A stretch of DNA of 64,000 nt, taken from Parahoeflea alexandrii (GTDB taxonomy: Bacteria; Pseudomonadota; Alphaproteobacteria; Rhizobiales; Rhizobiaceae). The notes beneath the pieces were generated by a model. That model made no database searches. It worked only from the letters and a program-made list of their open reading frames with translations, and was not told the DNA's origin. The position numbers were made by a program, and so were the translations under genes. Numbering within the stretch: the stretch's first letter is position 1; each line of letters begins with the position of its first letter. Location: NCBI RefSeq assembly GCF_024105735.1, contig NZ_JAAAML010000001.1:124001-188000 (forward strand), read 5' to 3'. Below, piece after piece: positions 25,970 through 35,016 of this stretch.

Positions 25970-26001
25970 TTGTTCTGGCTCGATCGGATCGAGCTGAACA
26001 A
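25970..26001. promoter_or_regulatory. Long nested palindrome upstream of the TRAP operon
   Basis: GCTCGATC (25978-25985), a central G, and GATCGAGC (25987-25994) are perfect. Outer arms TTGTTC (25970-25975) and GAACAA (25996-26001) are also perfect, with spacers of 2 and 1 bases. It lies about 70-100 bases upstream of the binding-protein start. It could be an operator or the terminator of the upstream antiporter gene. Confidence 0.5.
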
Positions 26002-26120
26002 TATGACAGCGAATTCATAGTGTCATTTGAATGCATTGATGGCAAGCGCACGATCCTTGCCCCCGCAGGTTTTCAGGCTGCAATTCAAATTCATTCATTG
26101 GTCTTTAGTCGTATAGGCGA

Positions 26121-27281
26121 TTACGCTGGACTTACACGGCGGATGGCGGTCTGGGTCAAAAACGGACCGATCAACTCAAAGGCAATGGTGCTTGCGACTG
26201 CAACGGCGAGCAACAGCTCTCCAATTTCTGGAAAGCGCTCGCTGGCCACGAGGGCCATGCCGATGGCGACGCCCGCTTGGGGCATCAAGCCCAGTCCGGT
26301 CATTCTGCTTTCATGATGGGGCAGTCCGGCCAGGCGGCCTCCGGCCCAGCCGCCAAGCAGCCGGGCGAACGCGCGCAAGATGAAATAAGCAATGCAGATG
26401 TAACCCACTTCCATCAGGTTTCCGGTCTTTAGGGAAGCGCCGGCCATGACGAAGAACAGCAGCATGAACGGCCACTCGATTCGTTCGATCTCGTGGAACG
26501 GGCGGTCGTGGTGGCGAGCCAGGTTGACGATGGTGGTGCCGCAGACCATGCCGGTCAGCAGGAATGATACCTGGAAGTGCAACGCCAGGCCCGCGCACAG
26601 AAAGACCAGGCCGATGGCCTCTATGAGCGTCGGTTCGCCGGGCTTTATCCGCCCTGTGAGAAATGCTGCGGGCAAACCGATGGCAAGCCCCAGCGCGATG
26701 GCTCCACCTACCTCTGTCGCCCCGTGGATCAGTGCCATTGTGGCATTTTGATCGACCATGATTCCGGCCAGTGTCATTGCCATCGAAAAGGCAAGCAAGC
26801 CCCAGGCGTCATCAATGGCGACAATCCCGAGCAGGTTTGTGGCAAACCTGCCCTTGGCTCCGGCCTGGGTAATGACGTCATGGGTTGCGGCAGGATCGGT
26901 GGCGGCCGACATGCCTCCCAGAAGCACCGCGATCCCCACTGGCAGACCGATAAGCCAGAGGCCGGTGGCCACCACAGCGACCGACACGGCAACGAGGGTC
27001 AGCGATATGATCATGATCTCACGGCCATGAGACTTCAGTGTCTCGGGACTCAGACTGCCACCGAGCAGGAAAGCGACCATGGTCAGGGCTGTCGGAGCAT
27101 AAAACTCGTCGGACTTGTTGAAGTCATGCGGTAGCCAATCAAGCAGGGGTGGTCCGACGACGGCTCCCAGCAGGATCAGCAGGGTGACACGGGGAACGTG
27201 AACGATGCGGCCGACCTTGTCGAGCAAAAGCCCGGCAAGAAACAGAATGCCGACCGCGATGAGTATTTCGGAATTGGCCAT
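26121..27281 (-). CDS. CPA2-family cation:proton antiporter, 386 aa
   Basis: This is a membrane antiporter of the KefB/NapA-like CPA2 group. About 11-12 hydrophobic segments are visible. The conserved core includes GGMSAATDPAATHDVI and NLLGIVAIDDAWGLLAFSM, whose acidic residues carry the exchanged cation. There is no C-terminal TrkA domain. The ion could be Na+ or K+. Its place next to a Na+-pumping NQR locus favours Na+. It is separated from the cytochrome gene by a terminator, so it has its own transcription unit. Confidence 0.85.
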   Translation of the reverse strand: MANSEILIAVGILFLAGLLLDKVGRIVHVPRVTLLILLGAVVGPPLLDWLPHDFNKSDEFYAPTALTMVAFLLGGSLSPETLKSHGREIMIISLTLVAVSVAVVATGLWLIGLPVGIAVLLGGMSAATDPAATHDVITQAGAKGRFATNLLGIVAIDDAWGLLAFSMAMTLAGIMVDQNATMALIHGATEVGGAIALGLAIGLPAAFLTGRIKPGEPTLIEAIGLVFLCAGLALHFQVSFLLTGMVCGTTIVNLARHHDRPFHEIERIEWPFMLLFFVMAGASLKTGNLMEVGYICIAYFILRAFARLLGGWAGGRLAGLPHHESRMTGLGLMPQAGVAIGMALVASERFPEIGELLLAVAVASTIAFELIGPFLTQTAIRRVSPA

Positions 27282-27324
27282 CGGTTCCCGCCCTTGGTGT
27301 CAGAAGATCATGCGATAGGGAATG

Positions 27325-27354
27325 AAAAAGCGGCCCGGGAAGTGCCGGACCGCT
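27325..27354 (-). terminator. Rho-independent terminator of the five-heme cytochrome gene
   Basis: On the minus strand, AGCGG.CCGG pairs with CCGG.CCGCT around a 6-base loop with one mismatch. A run of five T residues follows directly (A run at 27325-27329 on the plus strand). It lies about 20 bases after the cytochrome stop at 27377. Confidence 0.75.
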
Positions 27355-27376
27355 CGCAATCGGGTGGAGATGGCCT

Positions 27377-28462
27377 TCAGGGCCTTGTCATTCCGGCCAT
27401 GTCGACGGCGGCCTTGGAGGAGAGATCCTCGAGGCTGTCATAGGCAAGCTGGATGGCGTAACGCGGATTGTGGGCGTAGGCGCCGGGTTCCTTGGCCAAG
27501 AACTGATAGTTATAGGCAGCCCGCAACAGTCGCGGCGTCCAACTCTTGTAGCTGTTGGGGAACTTGGCTTCGTCCGGATCCGCCTGACCGTTTCCGTTCA
27601 GGTCATTGAAGAAATACGGATAGGCGTGCGCATCATATACCACCGGCTTGCCGACCACGTCTTTCGCGTAGAGCATGATGGCGTCACCAAGCTTTTCGTG
27701 CAGCGTGGCGATTTCGGCGCTGATGCCTTCCTGCGCATCGCCATCACCATCAATATCGGCTGGCGTCGTGCGAATGGCGCTGATTGTTTCCGCGCCCTTG
27801 TGACAGGCCACGCACTGATCAATGGCGACAACCTTGGTGGTGTGCGGATTGTGGCATGTGGTGCAGCTGTTGAAATCGGGTACATGGGCGAATTTTTCGG
27901 CGTAAGTCTTGCCCTCATACTGGTAGCCGCCGCGCACTGCGCCGCCGAACATGGTCGCGGCCGAGGCGGCGTAGTGCACGTTGATGAAGCCAAGTTCTGC
28001 GTTGATTGTGTCATTCTCGCTGCCAGCTATGGCGGCGTTGACGGCGTCGCCCGACGCACGGCCCTGGTGACACACCATGCAGATCGCGGACGGACTGGCT
28101 TCGGTCATGATTTCACCTGAAGGGAAGGTGATCTGCTCGAGACTGCTTGCAGCCTGGTTGTGGCAGGCTACGCAATCAACGGGCGATTCGATCGTGCCGG
28201 GCGCATCGACCTTGCCAGCCATCGAGCCATCCGCTCCGAGAAAATCCAGCAAGCCGGGGCCGGAATGGCAGGTGGCGCAATCTTCGGGCACCGCGCCATC
28301 CTTGTTCCAGTGAACAAAGGATTCTGACTTGCGGTCGCCGTGTGGCGAGGCCATCCAGCTTTCGACGATTGCGGTAATCGGCGATGTGTCCTGCGCGTGA
28401 CCGGCAGGGATGGCGATGATGATCAGCGGGATCAGGGACAGTAAAGTTCGAATTCGGAACAC
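27377..28462 (-). CDS. Secreted five-heme cytochrome c, 361 aa
   Basis: This is an exported multiheme cytochrome c. Five CxxCH sites are visible: CATCH (62-66), CVACH (97-101), CMVCH (128-132), CTTCH (200-204) and CVACH (217-221). A GTG start at 28462 has GGAGG 7 bases upstream and gives a clean signal peptide (RTLLSLIPLIIIAIPAGHA, cleavage before QD). Two EF-hand-like acidic loops follow the hemes: DIDGDGDAQEG (236-246) and DLNGNGQADPDEA (287-299). The last 60 residues lack hemes. It is divergent from nqrA, with an FNR-type box between them. It may feed or receive periplasmic electrons. The partner is unknown. Confidence 0.85.
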   Translation of the reverse strand: MFRIRTLLSLIPLIIIAIPAGHAQDTSPITAIVESWMASPHGDRKSESFVHWNKDGAVPEDCATCHSGPGLLDFLGADGSMAGKVDAPGTIESPVDCVACHNQAASSLEQITFPSGEIMTEASPSAICMVCHQGRASGDAVNAAIAGSENDTINAELGFINVHYAASAATMFGGAVRGGYQYEGKTYAEKFAHVPDFNSCTTCHNPHTTKVVAIDQCVACHKGAETISAIRTTPADIDGDGDAQEGISAEIATLHEKLGDAIMLYAKDVVGKPVVYDAHAYPYFFNDLNGNGQADPDEAKFPNSYKSWTPRLLRAAYNYQFLAKEPGAYAHNPRYAIQLAYDSLEDLSSKAAVDMAGMTRP

Positions 28463-28556
28463 GGCAGACCTCCAGCGGTTCAGACAAATGAATGTTTCCG
28501 GCAATTCTGGATGCTCTTCTTGTCCCCCGATAATGACGCCTGATCGCGTGGCTGCA

Positions 28557-28570
28557 TTGATCTCGCTCAA
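28557..28570. promoter_or_regulatory. Candidate FNR/FnrL box in the cytochrome-nqr divergent region
   Basis: TTGAT-CTCG-CTCAA matches the FNR consensus TTGAT-N4-ATCAA at 9 of 10 positions. It lies inside a perfect CATTGA/TCAATG inverted repeat (28555-28572). Two GATTGATC direct repeats (28581-28588 and 28610-28617) follow, the second inside the palindrome TTGATCAA (28612-28619). Confidence 0.5.
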
Positions 28571-28695
28571 TGGAGGCACGGATTGATCCTGATAGTGTCC
28601 TGGTACCGTGATTGATCAACAGGGTCTGCTGGTGCTCTCCCAGCGACCTTCTGGTTGGCTGCCGGTAAGGAAGAAACAGAGGGTGGGGCCAGGAC

Positions 28696-29958
28696 GTGTT
28701 TCCGGGGTTGAGGACTGACCATACGAGGTTGCCCGCGCAGGTGATCCATGCCGGACCTGCGGTCAGCTGCGTTGCGCTGCTGGGCGCTGATCTGCCGGGA
28801 CTTCGGCCCCGGCTAATGTGCGACCAGGGCAGCCATGTCATGCGCGGGCAGACGCTGTTCCACGATCGTCTTCATCCGGAAATCGTCTTCGTTTCTCCGG
28901 TGTCGGGTGTCGTCGAGTCGATCACGCTCGGACCGCGGCGCAGCCTCTCGGCCCTGGTGATCCGACTGGAAGTCGGCCAGCACGAGCCAGATCCGATCAC
29001 TATGCCGATGTCGTCGGCCACGGAGGTGCGCGCGGCGCTGCTCGCCAAGGGCTTCTGGCCCGCCTTCCTGACCCGCCCCTTCGGGCGGATCCCTGCACCC
29101 GACGCGGAAGCCGAGGCGATTTTCGTGACGATGACGCCTGACAACCCGCATGCGCCTGATCCGCGCGTGGTGCTTGCCGACGAGCAGGATGTCTTTACGG
29201 CGGGCCTCAAGGCCGTGGCGTTGCTGACGTCAGGGAAAGTCCATGTCTGCCAGACTCCCGCAACAGACATCGCTGCCGGTCTTGGTGACCGCATTCGCGG
29301 CGCCTTCTTTGCGTCTGGCGGGGCTTCCGGCCTGACCGGGACCCATATTCACCGACTGCATCCGGTCGGTCCGGGGCGCTCGGTTTGGAGCATCGGCTAT
29401 CAGGATGTCTTGTCCATCGGGAAGATGGTGATGACAGGTGCTCATGATTTCAGCCGCGTTGTTGCCCTGACGGGACCCCGGGCCCGTGAGCCGCGGCTTG
29501 TCCGGACCATCACCGGCGCCAGCCTGACTGAGCTGACTGGCGGAGAAGCCCTGCCGGATCCTCGCGGCCTGCCGCCCTGTGTTCTTTCCGGCTCTGCGAC
29601 AAGTGGACGGCGGGCAGCCTGGCTCGGCCGCTATCACCAGCAGATTACCTTGCTGGATGATGTCCCTTCACGGCGGGAGCCTTCCGCCAAAGGCCTGGTC
29701 AAACGGCTGTGCCTTGTATCTTCGCGGCCGGCACCGGTGATACCCACAGCGGCACTCGAAAGCGCCTTGGACTTTGGTGTTCCGGTCATCCCGTTCCTGC
29801 GCGCCTTGAGCGTTGGTGATGCAGAGACTGCAAGTCGCCTAGGATGCCTGGAAATGGTCGAAGAGGATCTGGCAGCTGTTTCTCTCGCCTGCACCAGCGG
29901 GGCTGATTACGGGCGGATGCTGCGCCATGTGCTTGATGAACTGGCGGAGGATGCATGA
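28696..29958 (+). CDS. nqrA: Na+-translocating NADH:quinone reductase subunit A, 420 aa
   Basis: This is the cytosolic subunit of the Na+-NQR complex. Conserved stretches include VALLGADLPGLRPRLMCDQG, a barrel-sandwich region with FVSPVSGVVESITLGPRRSL, FWPAFLTRPFGRIPAPDAE, GLTGTHIHRLHPVGPGRSVW and YLGRYHQQ.L in the form WLGRYHQQITLL. The start is a GTG at 28696. The protein is about 25 residues shorter than Vibrio NqrA (446), mainly in loops and the C-terminus. Its stop overlaps nqrB by 4 bases. It opens an operon of nine genes. Confidence 0.92.
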   Translation: MFPGLRTDHTRLPAQVIHAGPAVSCVALLGADLPGLRPRLMCDQGSHVMRGQTLFHDRLHPEIVFVSPVSGVVESITLGPRRSLSALVIRLEVGQHEPDPITMPMSSATEVRAALLAKGFWPAFLTRPFGRIPAPDAEAEAIFVTMTPDNPHAPDPRVVLADEQDVFTAGLKAVALLTSGKVHVCQTPATDIAAGLGDRIRGAFFASGGASGLTGTHIHRLHPVGPGRSVWSIGYQDVLSIGKMVMTGAHDFSRVVALTGPRAREPRLVRTITGASLTELTGGEALPDPRGLPPCVLSGSATSGRRAAWLGRYHQQITLLDDVPSRREPSAKGLVKRLCLVSSRPAPVIPTAALESALDFGVPVIPFLRALSVGDAETASRLGCLEMVEEDLAAVSLACTSGADYGRMLRHVLDELAEDA

Positions 29959-30773
29959 CCGGCTGGCTCCTTGATCCTCATCTCATGCGACAGCGCAGCG
30001 GATGGTCGCCCGCGCGAGTCACGCTGGCCCAGTTGATTGCGCTGGCCGCCCCCGTGGGCGTCAGTGTGGCTGAGCGCGGGGCAGCTCAGATTGGCGTTCT
30101 GACAACGGCTCTGGTCACCTGTCTCATCTGGGAAATGGCCTTTGCCCTGATCCGCGAGCGGGCGCTGAGCTGGCATACCGCGACAGTGGCTCTGATCTTC
30201 ACGGTTCTGGCGCCCGAGACGCTGCCGTTGTGGCAGGTCGCCATGGCTGCGAGTTTCGGGGTTGTGTTCGGCGAACTGGTGTTTGGCGGGCGCGGCTATG
30301 GCATTGTGTCGGGTGCAGCGGCTGCCGCCGGTTTCCTGGTGTTTTCCTTCACCGGGGCGGGCTTGGCGACGGTGAGTGGCGCCATGGCACTGGCGACGCT
30401 TCCCGGCGCCCTGCTGCTGTTGTTGGGAGGCCTGATCTCCTGGCGGGTGCTGGTCTCGGCGGTTGCCGTGCTGATTGCTTTCGGTCTGGCGCGAGATGGT
30501 GCGGACAGCTTGCTGTTGGTGCTGACAACAGCCGTGTTCGGGCTGGTTTTCCTCGTGGCGGATCCCGTGGCTGCCGCGTCCACTCAGCCGGGCCGGCTGG
30601 TGTATGGTGGTCTGGCCGGCCTGCTGATTGTCCTCTTCGATACAATTGAGGGTCCGGCGATAGCGCCGGCGGCCATCGTGTTCGCTTGCCTGCTTGCGAG
30701 CCTGTTCGCGCCGCTCATCGATTATCTTGATGTAAAACTGGCGGTCAGACGGCGGGAGGCGCGCCATGGCTGA
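29955..30773 (+). CDS. nqrB: Na+-NQR subunit B, short variant lacking the FMN threonine, 272 aa
   Basis: This is the Na+-conducting membrane subunit, recognisable by TLPLWQVAMAASFGVVFGELVFGG and FLVADPVAAASTQPGRLVYGG. It is 272 residues against about 415 for Vibrio NqrB, and lacks the N-terminal 100 or more residues. In Vibrio NqrB covalent FMN is on Thr236 in DGYSGATALS. The aligned segment here reads VSGAMALA, so Met144 replaces that Thr. The start overlaps the nqrA stop (ATGA) and no frameshift is seen, so the short form appears genuine. It could act as an RnfD-like or flavin-poor variant. Confidence 0.85.
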   Translation: MTGWLLDPHLMRQRSGWSPARVTLAQLIALAAPVGVSVAERGAAQIGVLTTALVTCLIWEMAFALIRERALSWHTATVALIFTVLAPETLPLWQVAMAASFGVVFGELVFGGRGYGIVSGAAAAAGFLVFSFTGAGLATVSGAMALATLPGALLLLLGGLISWRVLVSAVAVLIAFGLARDGADSLLLVLTTAVFGLVFLVADPVAAASTQPGRLVYGGLAGLLIVLFDTIEGPAIAPAAIVFACLLASLFAPLIDYLDVKLAVRRREARHG

Positions 30774-31566
30774 GCTGTTGTCACCCATTCGAAAGTTCTT
30801 CGCCCGCTCGAACGATGACCTGGTCAAGATCATCGGCATGGCGGTTCTTGTTGCCCTGGTATCCTCTGCAGCGGTGTCGATTACCTCGGTCATGCTGAAA
30901 CCCTACCAGGAGGCCAACCGGGCGGCCGAACGGCAGGCGCGTATCGATCAGATGCTTGATACGCTGCCTGGCATGCGTGACCTGATGATGGAATCGGGCG
31001 TCGATACGCTCGAAACAAGGCTGGTCAACCTGGATGATGGTAGTTTTGCGAGCAGCGAGGATCCGGCTGGTTTTGATCTCGACGCGGCGCTGCAAGATTC
31101 TGAGGCAAGCATAGCGCTTCAAGCGGATGCAGACACTGCGGGCATCAAGCGCCGGGCAAATCTGTCGCCGGTCTACCTGCTGCAGAAGGATGGCGACCTG
31201 AAGCTGATCGTGCTGCCGGTCTATGGCGCAGGCTACCAATCCACCATTCGGGCCGCGCTGGCGATAGAGGCGGACCTGACGACCATTGCGGCGCTGGCGA
31301 TCGTGGAGCAGGGCGATACGCCCGGATTTGGCGCGCGGATCGAGGAACCGGAATGGCTTGCGCTCTGGCCCGGCAAGAAGATTGCCGACGAGACCGGGGC
31401 TGTCCGGATCGAACTGGTGCGCGGTGGGGCTTCGACCCCCTATGAAGTCGACGGGATATCCGGCGCCACGCGTACCAGCAACGGGATCACCAACATGTTG
31501 CGGTTCTGGCTGGGGGACCAAGGGTTTGGCCCGTTCCTGTCCAGGCTCAGGCAGGAGGGGCTCTAG
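30766..31566 (+). CDS. nqrC: Na+-NQR subunit C, FMN-bearing, 266 aa
   Basis: This membrane-anchored periplasmic subunit carries covalent FMN. One N-terminal hydrophobic segment (IIGMAVLVALVSSAAVSITS, about 22-41) is followed by the FMN domain. The ApbE target motif VDGISGATRTSNG holds Thr235, matching Vibrio T225. The start overlaps nqrB by 8 bases. The middle (about 95-125) is low-complexity and acidic compared with the family. This subunit retains the flavin site that nqrB appears to have lost. Confidence 0.92.
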   Translation: MAELLSPIRKFFARSNDDLVKIIGMAVLVALVSSAAVSITSVMLKPYQEANRAAERQARIDQMLDTLPGMRDLMMESGVDTLETRLVNLDDGSFASSEDPAGFDLDAALQDSEASIALQADADTAGIKRRANLSPVYLLQKDGDLKLIVLPVYGAGYQSTIRAALAIEADLTTIAALAIVEQGDTPGFGARIEEPEWLALWPGKKIADETGAVRIELVRGGASTPYEVDGISGATRTSNGITNMLRFWLGDQGFGPFLSRLRQEGL

Positions 31567-31567
31567 G

Positions 31568-32221
31568 ATGTCGCTCAAACATCACCTCATCAGCCCGCTG
31601 ATCGGGAACAACCCGATTACCCTGCAGATCCTGGGTATCTGCTCGGCTCTGGCGGTAACGACCACCCTGTCGACAGCCATCACCATGTCGGTGGCGTTGA
31701 CGGTGGTGCTCTGCCTGTCGGGCGGCGTGATCAGCCTGATGCGGCACCACATCCCGCCATCGATCCGGCTGATCATCCAGATCACCATCGTGGCTTCGAT
31801 CGTGATCGTGATCGACCAGTTCATGCAGGCCTTCATGTTCGAGATGAGCAAGCGGCTGTCGATCTTCGTCGGGCTCATCGTGACCAACTGCCTTGTGCTT
31901 GGACGCGCGGAAGCCTTCGCCATGCGCAATCCGGTGGTGCCAAGCGCGCTTGACGGGCTTGGAAACGGCCTCGGGTACAGCTTGATCCTGCTGATCGTCG
32001 GGACGTTGCGGGAGTTTCTCGGAACCGGCGGTTTGTTGGGTGTGCCGCTGGTCAAGACCGTAGCCGAAGGCGGCTGGTTCGAGCCGCTCGGCCTGATGCA
32101 GCTGGCGCCGAGCGCGTTCTTCATTCTCGGACTTATGGTCTGGCTGGTGCGGGTGCTGCGTCCCGAGCAGGTGGAGCGGCCCGAGTTCCGGCTGGAAACT
32201 GCGGAGGACCGCCGGCCATGA
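31568..32221 (+). CDS. nqrD: Na+-NQR subunit D, 217 aa
   Basis: This is one of two pseudo-symmetric membrane subunits that share a [2Fe-2S] centre. Cys25 ([10 protein letters not shown]) and Cys108 ([15 protein letters not shown]) match the cluster ligands of Vibrio NqrD. The sequence otherwise follows the family closely, for example [14 protein letters not shown] and [19 protein letters not shown]. It starts one base after the nqrC stop and overlaps nqrE by 4 bases. Confidence 0.95.
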   Translation: MSLKHHLISPLIGNNPITLQILGICSALAVTTTLSTAITMSVALTVVLCLSGGVISLMRHHIPPSIRLIIQITIVASIVIVIDQFMQAFMFEMSKRLSIFVGLIVTNCLVLGRAEAFAMRNPVVPSALDGLGNGLGYSLILLIVGTLREFLGTGGLLGVPLVKTVAEGGWFEPLGLMQLAPSAFFILGLMVWLVRVLRPEQVERPEFRLETAEDRRP

Positions 32222-32817
32222 GCGAGCTGCTGATCAAGTCGGTCTTTCAGGAAAATCTTGCACTGTCCTTCTTCTTAGGGATTTGCACCTTTCTCGCCGT
32301 CTCCAAGCGGGTCGATACTGCTGTCGGCCTTGGGCTGGCGGTCATCGTGGTGCAGGCGATCACCGTCCCGCTCAATTACCTGATCTTCAACCTGCTGCTG
32401 TTGGAGGGCGCATGGGCCTGGGCCGGGTTGCCGGAAGTCGATCTGACATTCCTGAAGCTGGTGAGCTTCATCGGCGTCATTGCCGCGATGGTGCAGATCC
32501 TGGAGATGACGCTGGACCGGTTCGCGCCGCGGCTCTACCGGGCGCTCGGCATCTTCCTGCCGCTGATCACGGTCAATTGCGCGATCCTCGGCGGCAGCCT
32601 TTTCATGGTCGAACGCCGCTATGATTTCGGGGAGTCTGTGGTCTACGGCATCGGCAGCGGCGTCGGCTGGGCACTGGCGATCATCACCTTCGCGGCGATT
32701 CGCGAGAGGCTCAAATACAGCGACATGCCGAAGGGCGTCGAGGGGCTGGCCAGTGCTTTCATCGTCACCGGCCTGATGTCACTCGGCTTCTCGGCCTTCG
32801 CCCTGGTGACGCCATGA
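32218..32817 (+). CDS. nqrE: Na+-NQR subunit E, 199 aa
   Basis: This is the partner of NqrD. It provides Cys23 ([10 protein letters not shown]) and Cys121 ([14 protein letters not shown]) for the shared [2Fe-2S] cluster. Six membrane segments are expected and visible. The length matches the family (198). The gene overlaps nqrD and nqrF by 4 bases each. Confidence 0.95.
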   Translation: MSELLIKSVFQENLALSFFLGICTFLAVSKRVDTAVGLGLAVIVVQAITVPLNYLIFNLLLLEGAWAWAGLPEVDLTFLKLVSFIGVIAAMVQILEMTLDRFAPRLYRALGIFLPLITVNCAILGGSLFMVERRYDFGESVVYGIGSGVGWALAIITFAAIRERLKYSDMPKGVEGLASAFIVTGLMSLGFSAFALVTP

Positions 32818-34034
32818 CAGAGATCGCTCTTGGTATTGTCCTGCTGACGGTGATCGTGCTGGTGCTGGCGATCACGGTGATGTTTGCCCGATCGATCCTG
32901 TCGCCCTCGCGCCCTGCCGTGCTGACAGTGAACGGATCGAGCGAGTTCGACGCAAAGACCGGGGTCAAGCTGCTGACGGCGCTGAACGACAATGGAATTC
33001 TCGTGCCATCCGCTTGTGCCGGTGCGGGCACCTGCGGGCTGTGCCGGGTCAAGATCCTCAAGGGAGGCTCCGCGCCGCTGCCGACGGAAGCTGCCCGGCT
33101 GACCAAAGCGGACCTGAAGGACCATGTTCATCTTGCCTGCCAGGTGGTAATGCGCGGTGACATGGAGGTCGAAGTCGACAACGACCTGATGTCGGCGGAA
33201 AAATTCGTCTGCACGGTTGAAAGCGTGCGGGCACTGACACCGCTGATAAGGGAAATCGTGTTGCACCAGCCCGAAGGTATGGACCTCGATGTCGAGGCCG
33301 GATCCTTCGTGCAGGTTACCGCTCCGCCATTCGAGCACGACTATGCGGATTTCGATGTGCCGGATGCCCATGCCGAGGTCTGGAAAACGCTCAGGGCACT
33401 CAAGGTTTCCAGTTCCGAACCCGTGACCCGTGCCTACTCGGTCTCGAACCGTCCCGAAGATACGGAAGCGGGGCGGATCGTGCTCAATATCCGGCTGGCA
33501 CTGCCACCGCCGTCGCGTCCCGACGTCATGCCCGGCGTGGTTTCCTCGTGGCTGTTCTCGCTCAAGCCGGGAGACAGGGTCGATACATCCGGGCCGTTCG
33601 GCAGCTTCCGGGCACAGCCCGGCGAGGCTGAAATGATCTTCATTGGCGGCGGCGTCGGCATGGCGCCGCTGCGCGCGATCATCTTCGATCAGCTGGAGCG
33701 GCTCAAAGGGCGCCGCAGCATCAGCTACTGGTATGGCGCGCGCAACAAGGCCGATCTGCCCTACCAGGACGAGTTCGACGCGCTGGCGGACAAGCATCCG
33801 AACTTCGGCTGGACGGTGGCGCTCTCCGATCCCCGTCCCGAAGACAACTGGCAGGGAAGCACCGGATTTGTGCACATGGTGGCTTGGGAGAACTATCTCA
33901 GGGATCACCCGGCGCCGGAGGCTTGCGAATACTATCTTTGCGGACCGCCGCTGATGATCCGCGCGGTGCTGGCGATGCTGGATGATGCCGGTGTCGACAA
34001 ATCCCATATCTTCACAGATGATTTCGGAGTCTGA
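32814..34034 (+). CDS. nqrF: Na+-NQR subunit F, NADH dehydrogenase flavoprotein, 406 aa
   Basis: This is the electron entry subunit. An N-terminal membrane helix (about 4-26) is followed by a ferredoxin domain with [2Fe-2S] ligands C68, C74, C77 and C109 ([21 protein letters not shown]). The FAD-binding motif is RAYSVSN (206-212), and the NADH-binding segment is [11 protein letters not shown]. The length of 406 matches Vibrio NqrF (408). All catalytic cofactors on the input side are therefore intact. Confidence 0.95.
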   Translation: MTEIALGIVLLTVIVLVLAITVMFARSILSPSRPAVLTVNGSSEFDAKTGVKLLTALNDNGILVPSACAGAGTCGLCRVKILKGGSAPLPTEAARLTKADLKDHVHLACQVVMRGDMEVEVDNDLMSAEKFVCTVESVRALTPLIREIVLHQPEGMDLDVEAGSFVQVTAPPFEHDYADFDVPDAHAEVWKTLRALKVSSSEPVTRAYSVSNRPEDTEAGRIVLNIRLALPPPSRPDVMPGVVSSWLFSLKPGDRVDTSGPFGSFRAQPGEAEMIFIGGGVGMAPLRAIIFDQLERLKGRRSISYWYGARNKADLPYQDEFDALADKHPNFGWTVALSDPRPEDNWQGSTGFVHMVAWENYLRDHPAPEACEYYLCGPPLMIRAVLAMLDDAGVDKSHIFTDDFGV

Positions 34035-34038
34035 TGCC

Positions 34039-35004
34039 ATGCGGATGACACGACGCAGTTTTCTTGTCTCGACTGCAGCAGCGATGGCCTGGACCATGAG
34101 GCCTGCAGCGGCCGGGACGGTTGGGATCGGTGGTCCGGCATTCGGCAGCACCTGGCGGGCGGCGTTGCCGGACGCAAGCCAGTCGGCTGCAGTCCGCAAG
34201 CTGGTGGCTTCCATTGTCGCCGACATCAATCAGTCGATGTCGCCCTATCTGGCCCAGTCGGAGATTTCGGTTTTCAATCGCGCGGATACGGCCGACTGGC
34301 AAAGCTGTTCGGCACCGCTTGCCGATGTCGCGGGCCACGCGCTCGAGATCTCCCGGCTGACCGAAGGCGCCTTTGATCCGACGATCGGTCCGCTGGTCAA
34401 TCGTTTTGGATTCGGGCCCATCCATGGAGAGCGGGCGCATCCGGCAGACCTGTCGGTTTCGTCGAACGGATTGCGCAAGCGATTGCCCGGCCTGACGCTG
34501 GATCTGTGCGGGATCGCCAAAGGTTATGCGCTAGACCGGATCATCGAGGAGCTGCCGGCTGTTGGAGTGGATTCGGTGATGTTTGAGCTTGGCGGCGAGG
34601 TTCGCACACTCGGTCGTCATCCGGACGGGCGGGCCTGGCGGGTCGGCATCGAACGGCCGGACGCCAAGCCAGGTCTCGTCGAGCATGTTGTTGCACCTGG
34701 TCCTCTGGCTCTGGCGACATCGGGAACCGGAAGGCAATACATCAGCCTGGGCGAGGGCGGTGTCAGCCACCTGATCGATCCGCGCTCCGGCCGTCCGGTC
34801 GACGCCCTGCCGGCATCGGTGTCGGTGCTGGACGCATCCGCAATGCGCGCTGATGCCCTGGCGACCGCACTGATGGTGATGGGGATGGAGCGGGGGGCGG
34901 CGTTCGCCGAGACCCATTCCATTCCGGCGCTTTTTGTCCGGTTTGAGAAGGGCGGCAGCCACGAGATCATGACCGCCGGCTTCGGCACTTACGTGATTGC
35001 CTAG
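34039..35004 (+). CDS. apbE: ApbE-type FAD:protein FMN transferase, 321 aa
   Basis: It attaches FMN to Thr in NqrC-type SGAT motifs. The N-terminus carries a Tat-like signal (MTRRSFLVSTAAAM), which places the enzyme in the periplasm. ApbE landmarks are GAFDPTIGPLVN, LDLCGIAKGYALDRI and the metal-binding D.ATALMVMG segment, read here as ADALATALMVMG. It starts 4 bases after nqrF; an ATG two codons later is also possible. Its presence supports a working flavinylated NqrC. Confidence 0.92.
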   Translation: MRMTRRSFLVSTAAAMAWTMRPAAAGTVGIGGPAFGSTWRAALPDASQSAAVRKLVASIVADINQSMSPYLAQSEISVFNRADTADWQSCSAPLADVAGHALEISRLTEGAFDPTIGPLVNRFGFGPIHGERAHPADLSVSSNGLRKRLPGLTLDLCGIAKGYALDRIIEELPAVGVDSVMFELGGEVRTLGRHPDGRAWRVGIERPDAKPGLVEHVVAPGPLALATSGTGRQYISLGEGGVSHLIDPRSGRPVDALPASVSVLDASAMRADALATALMVMGMERGAAFAETHSIPALFVRFEKGGSHEIMTAGFGTYVIA

Positions 35005-35016
35005 GAGGAACAGGCG

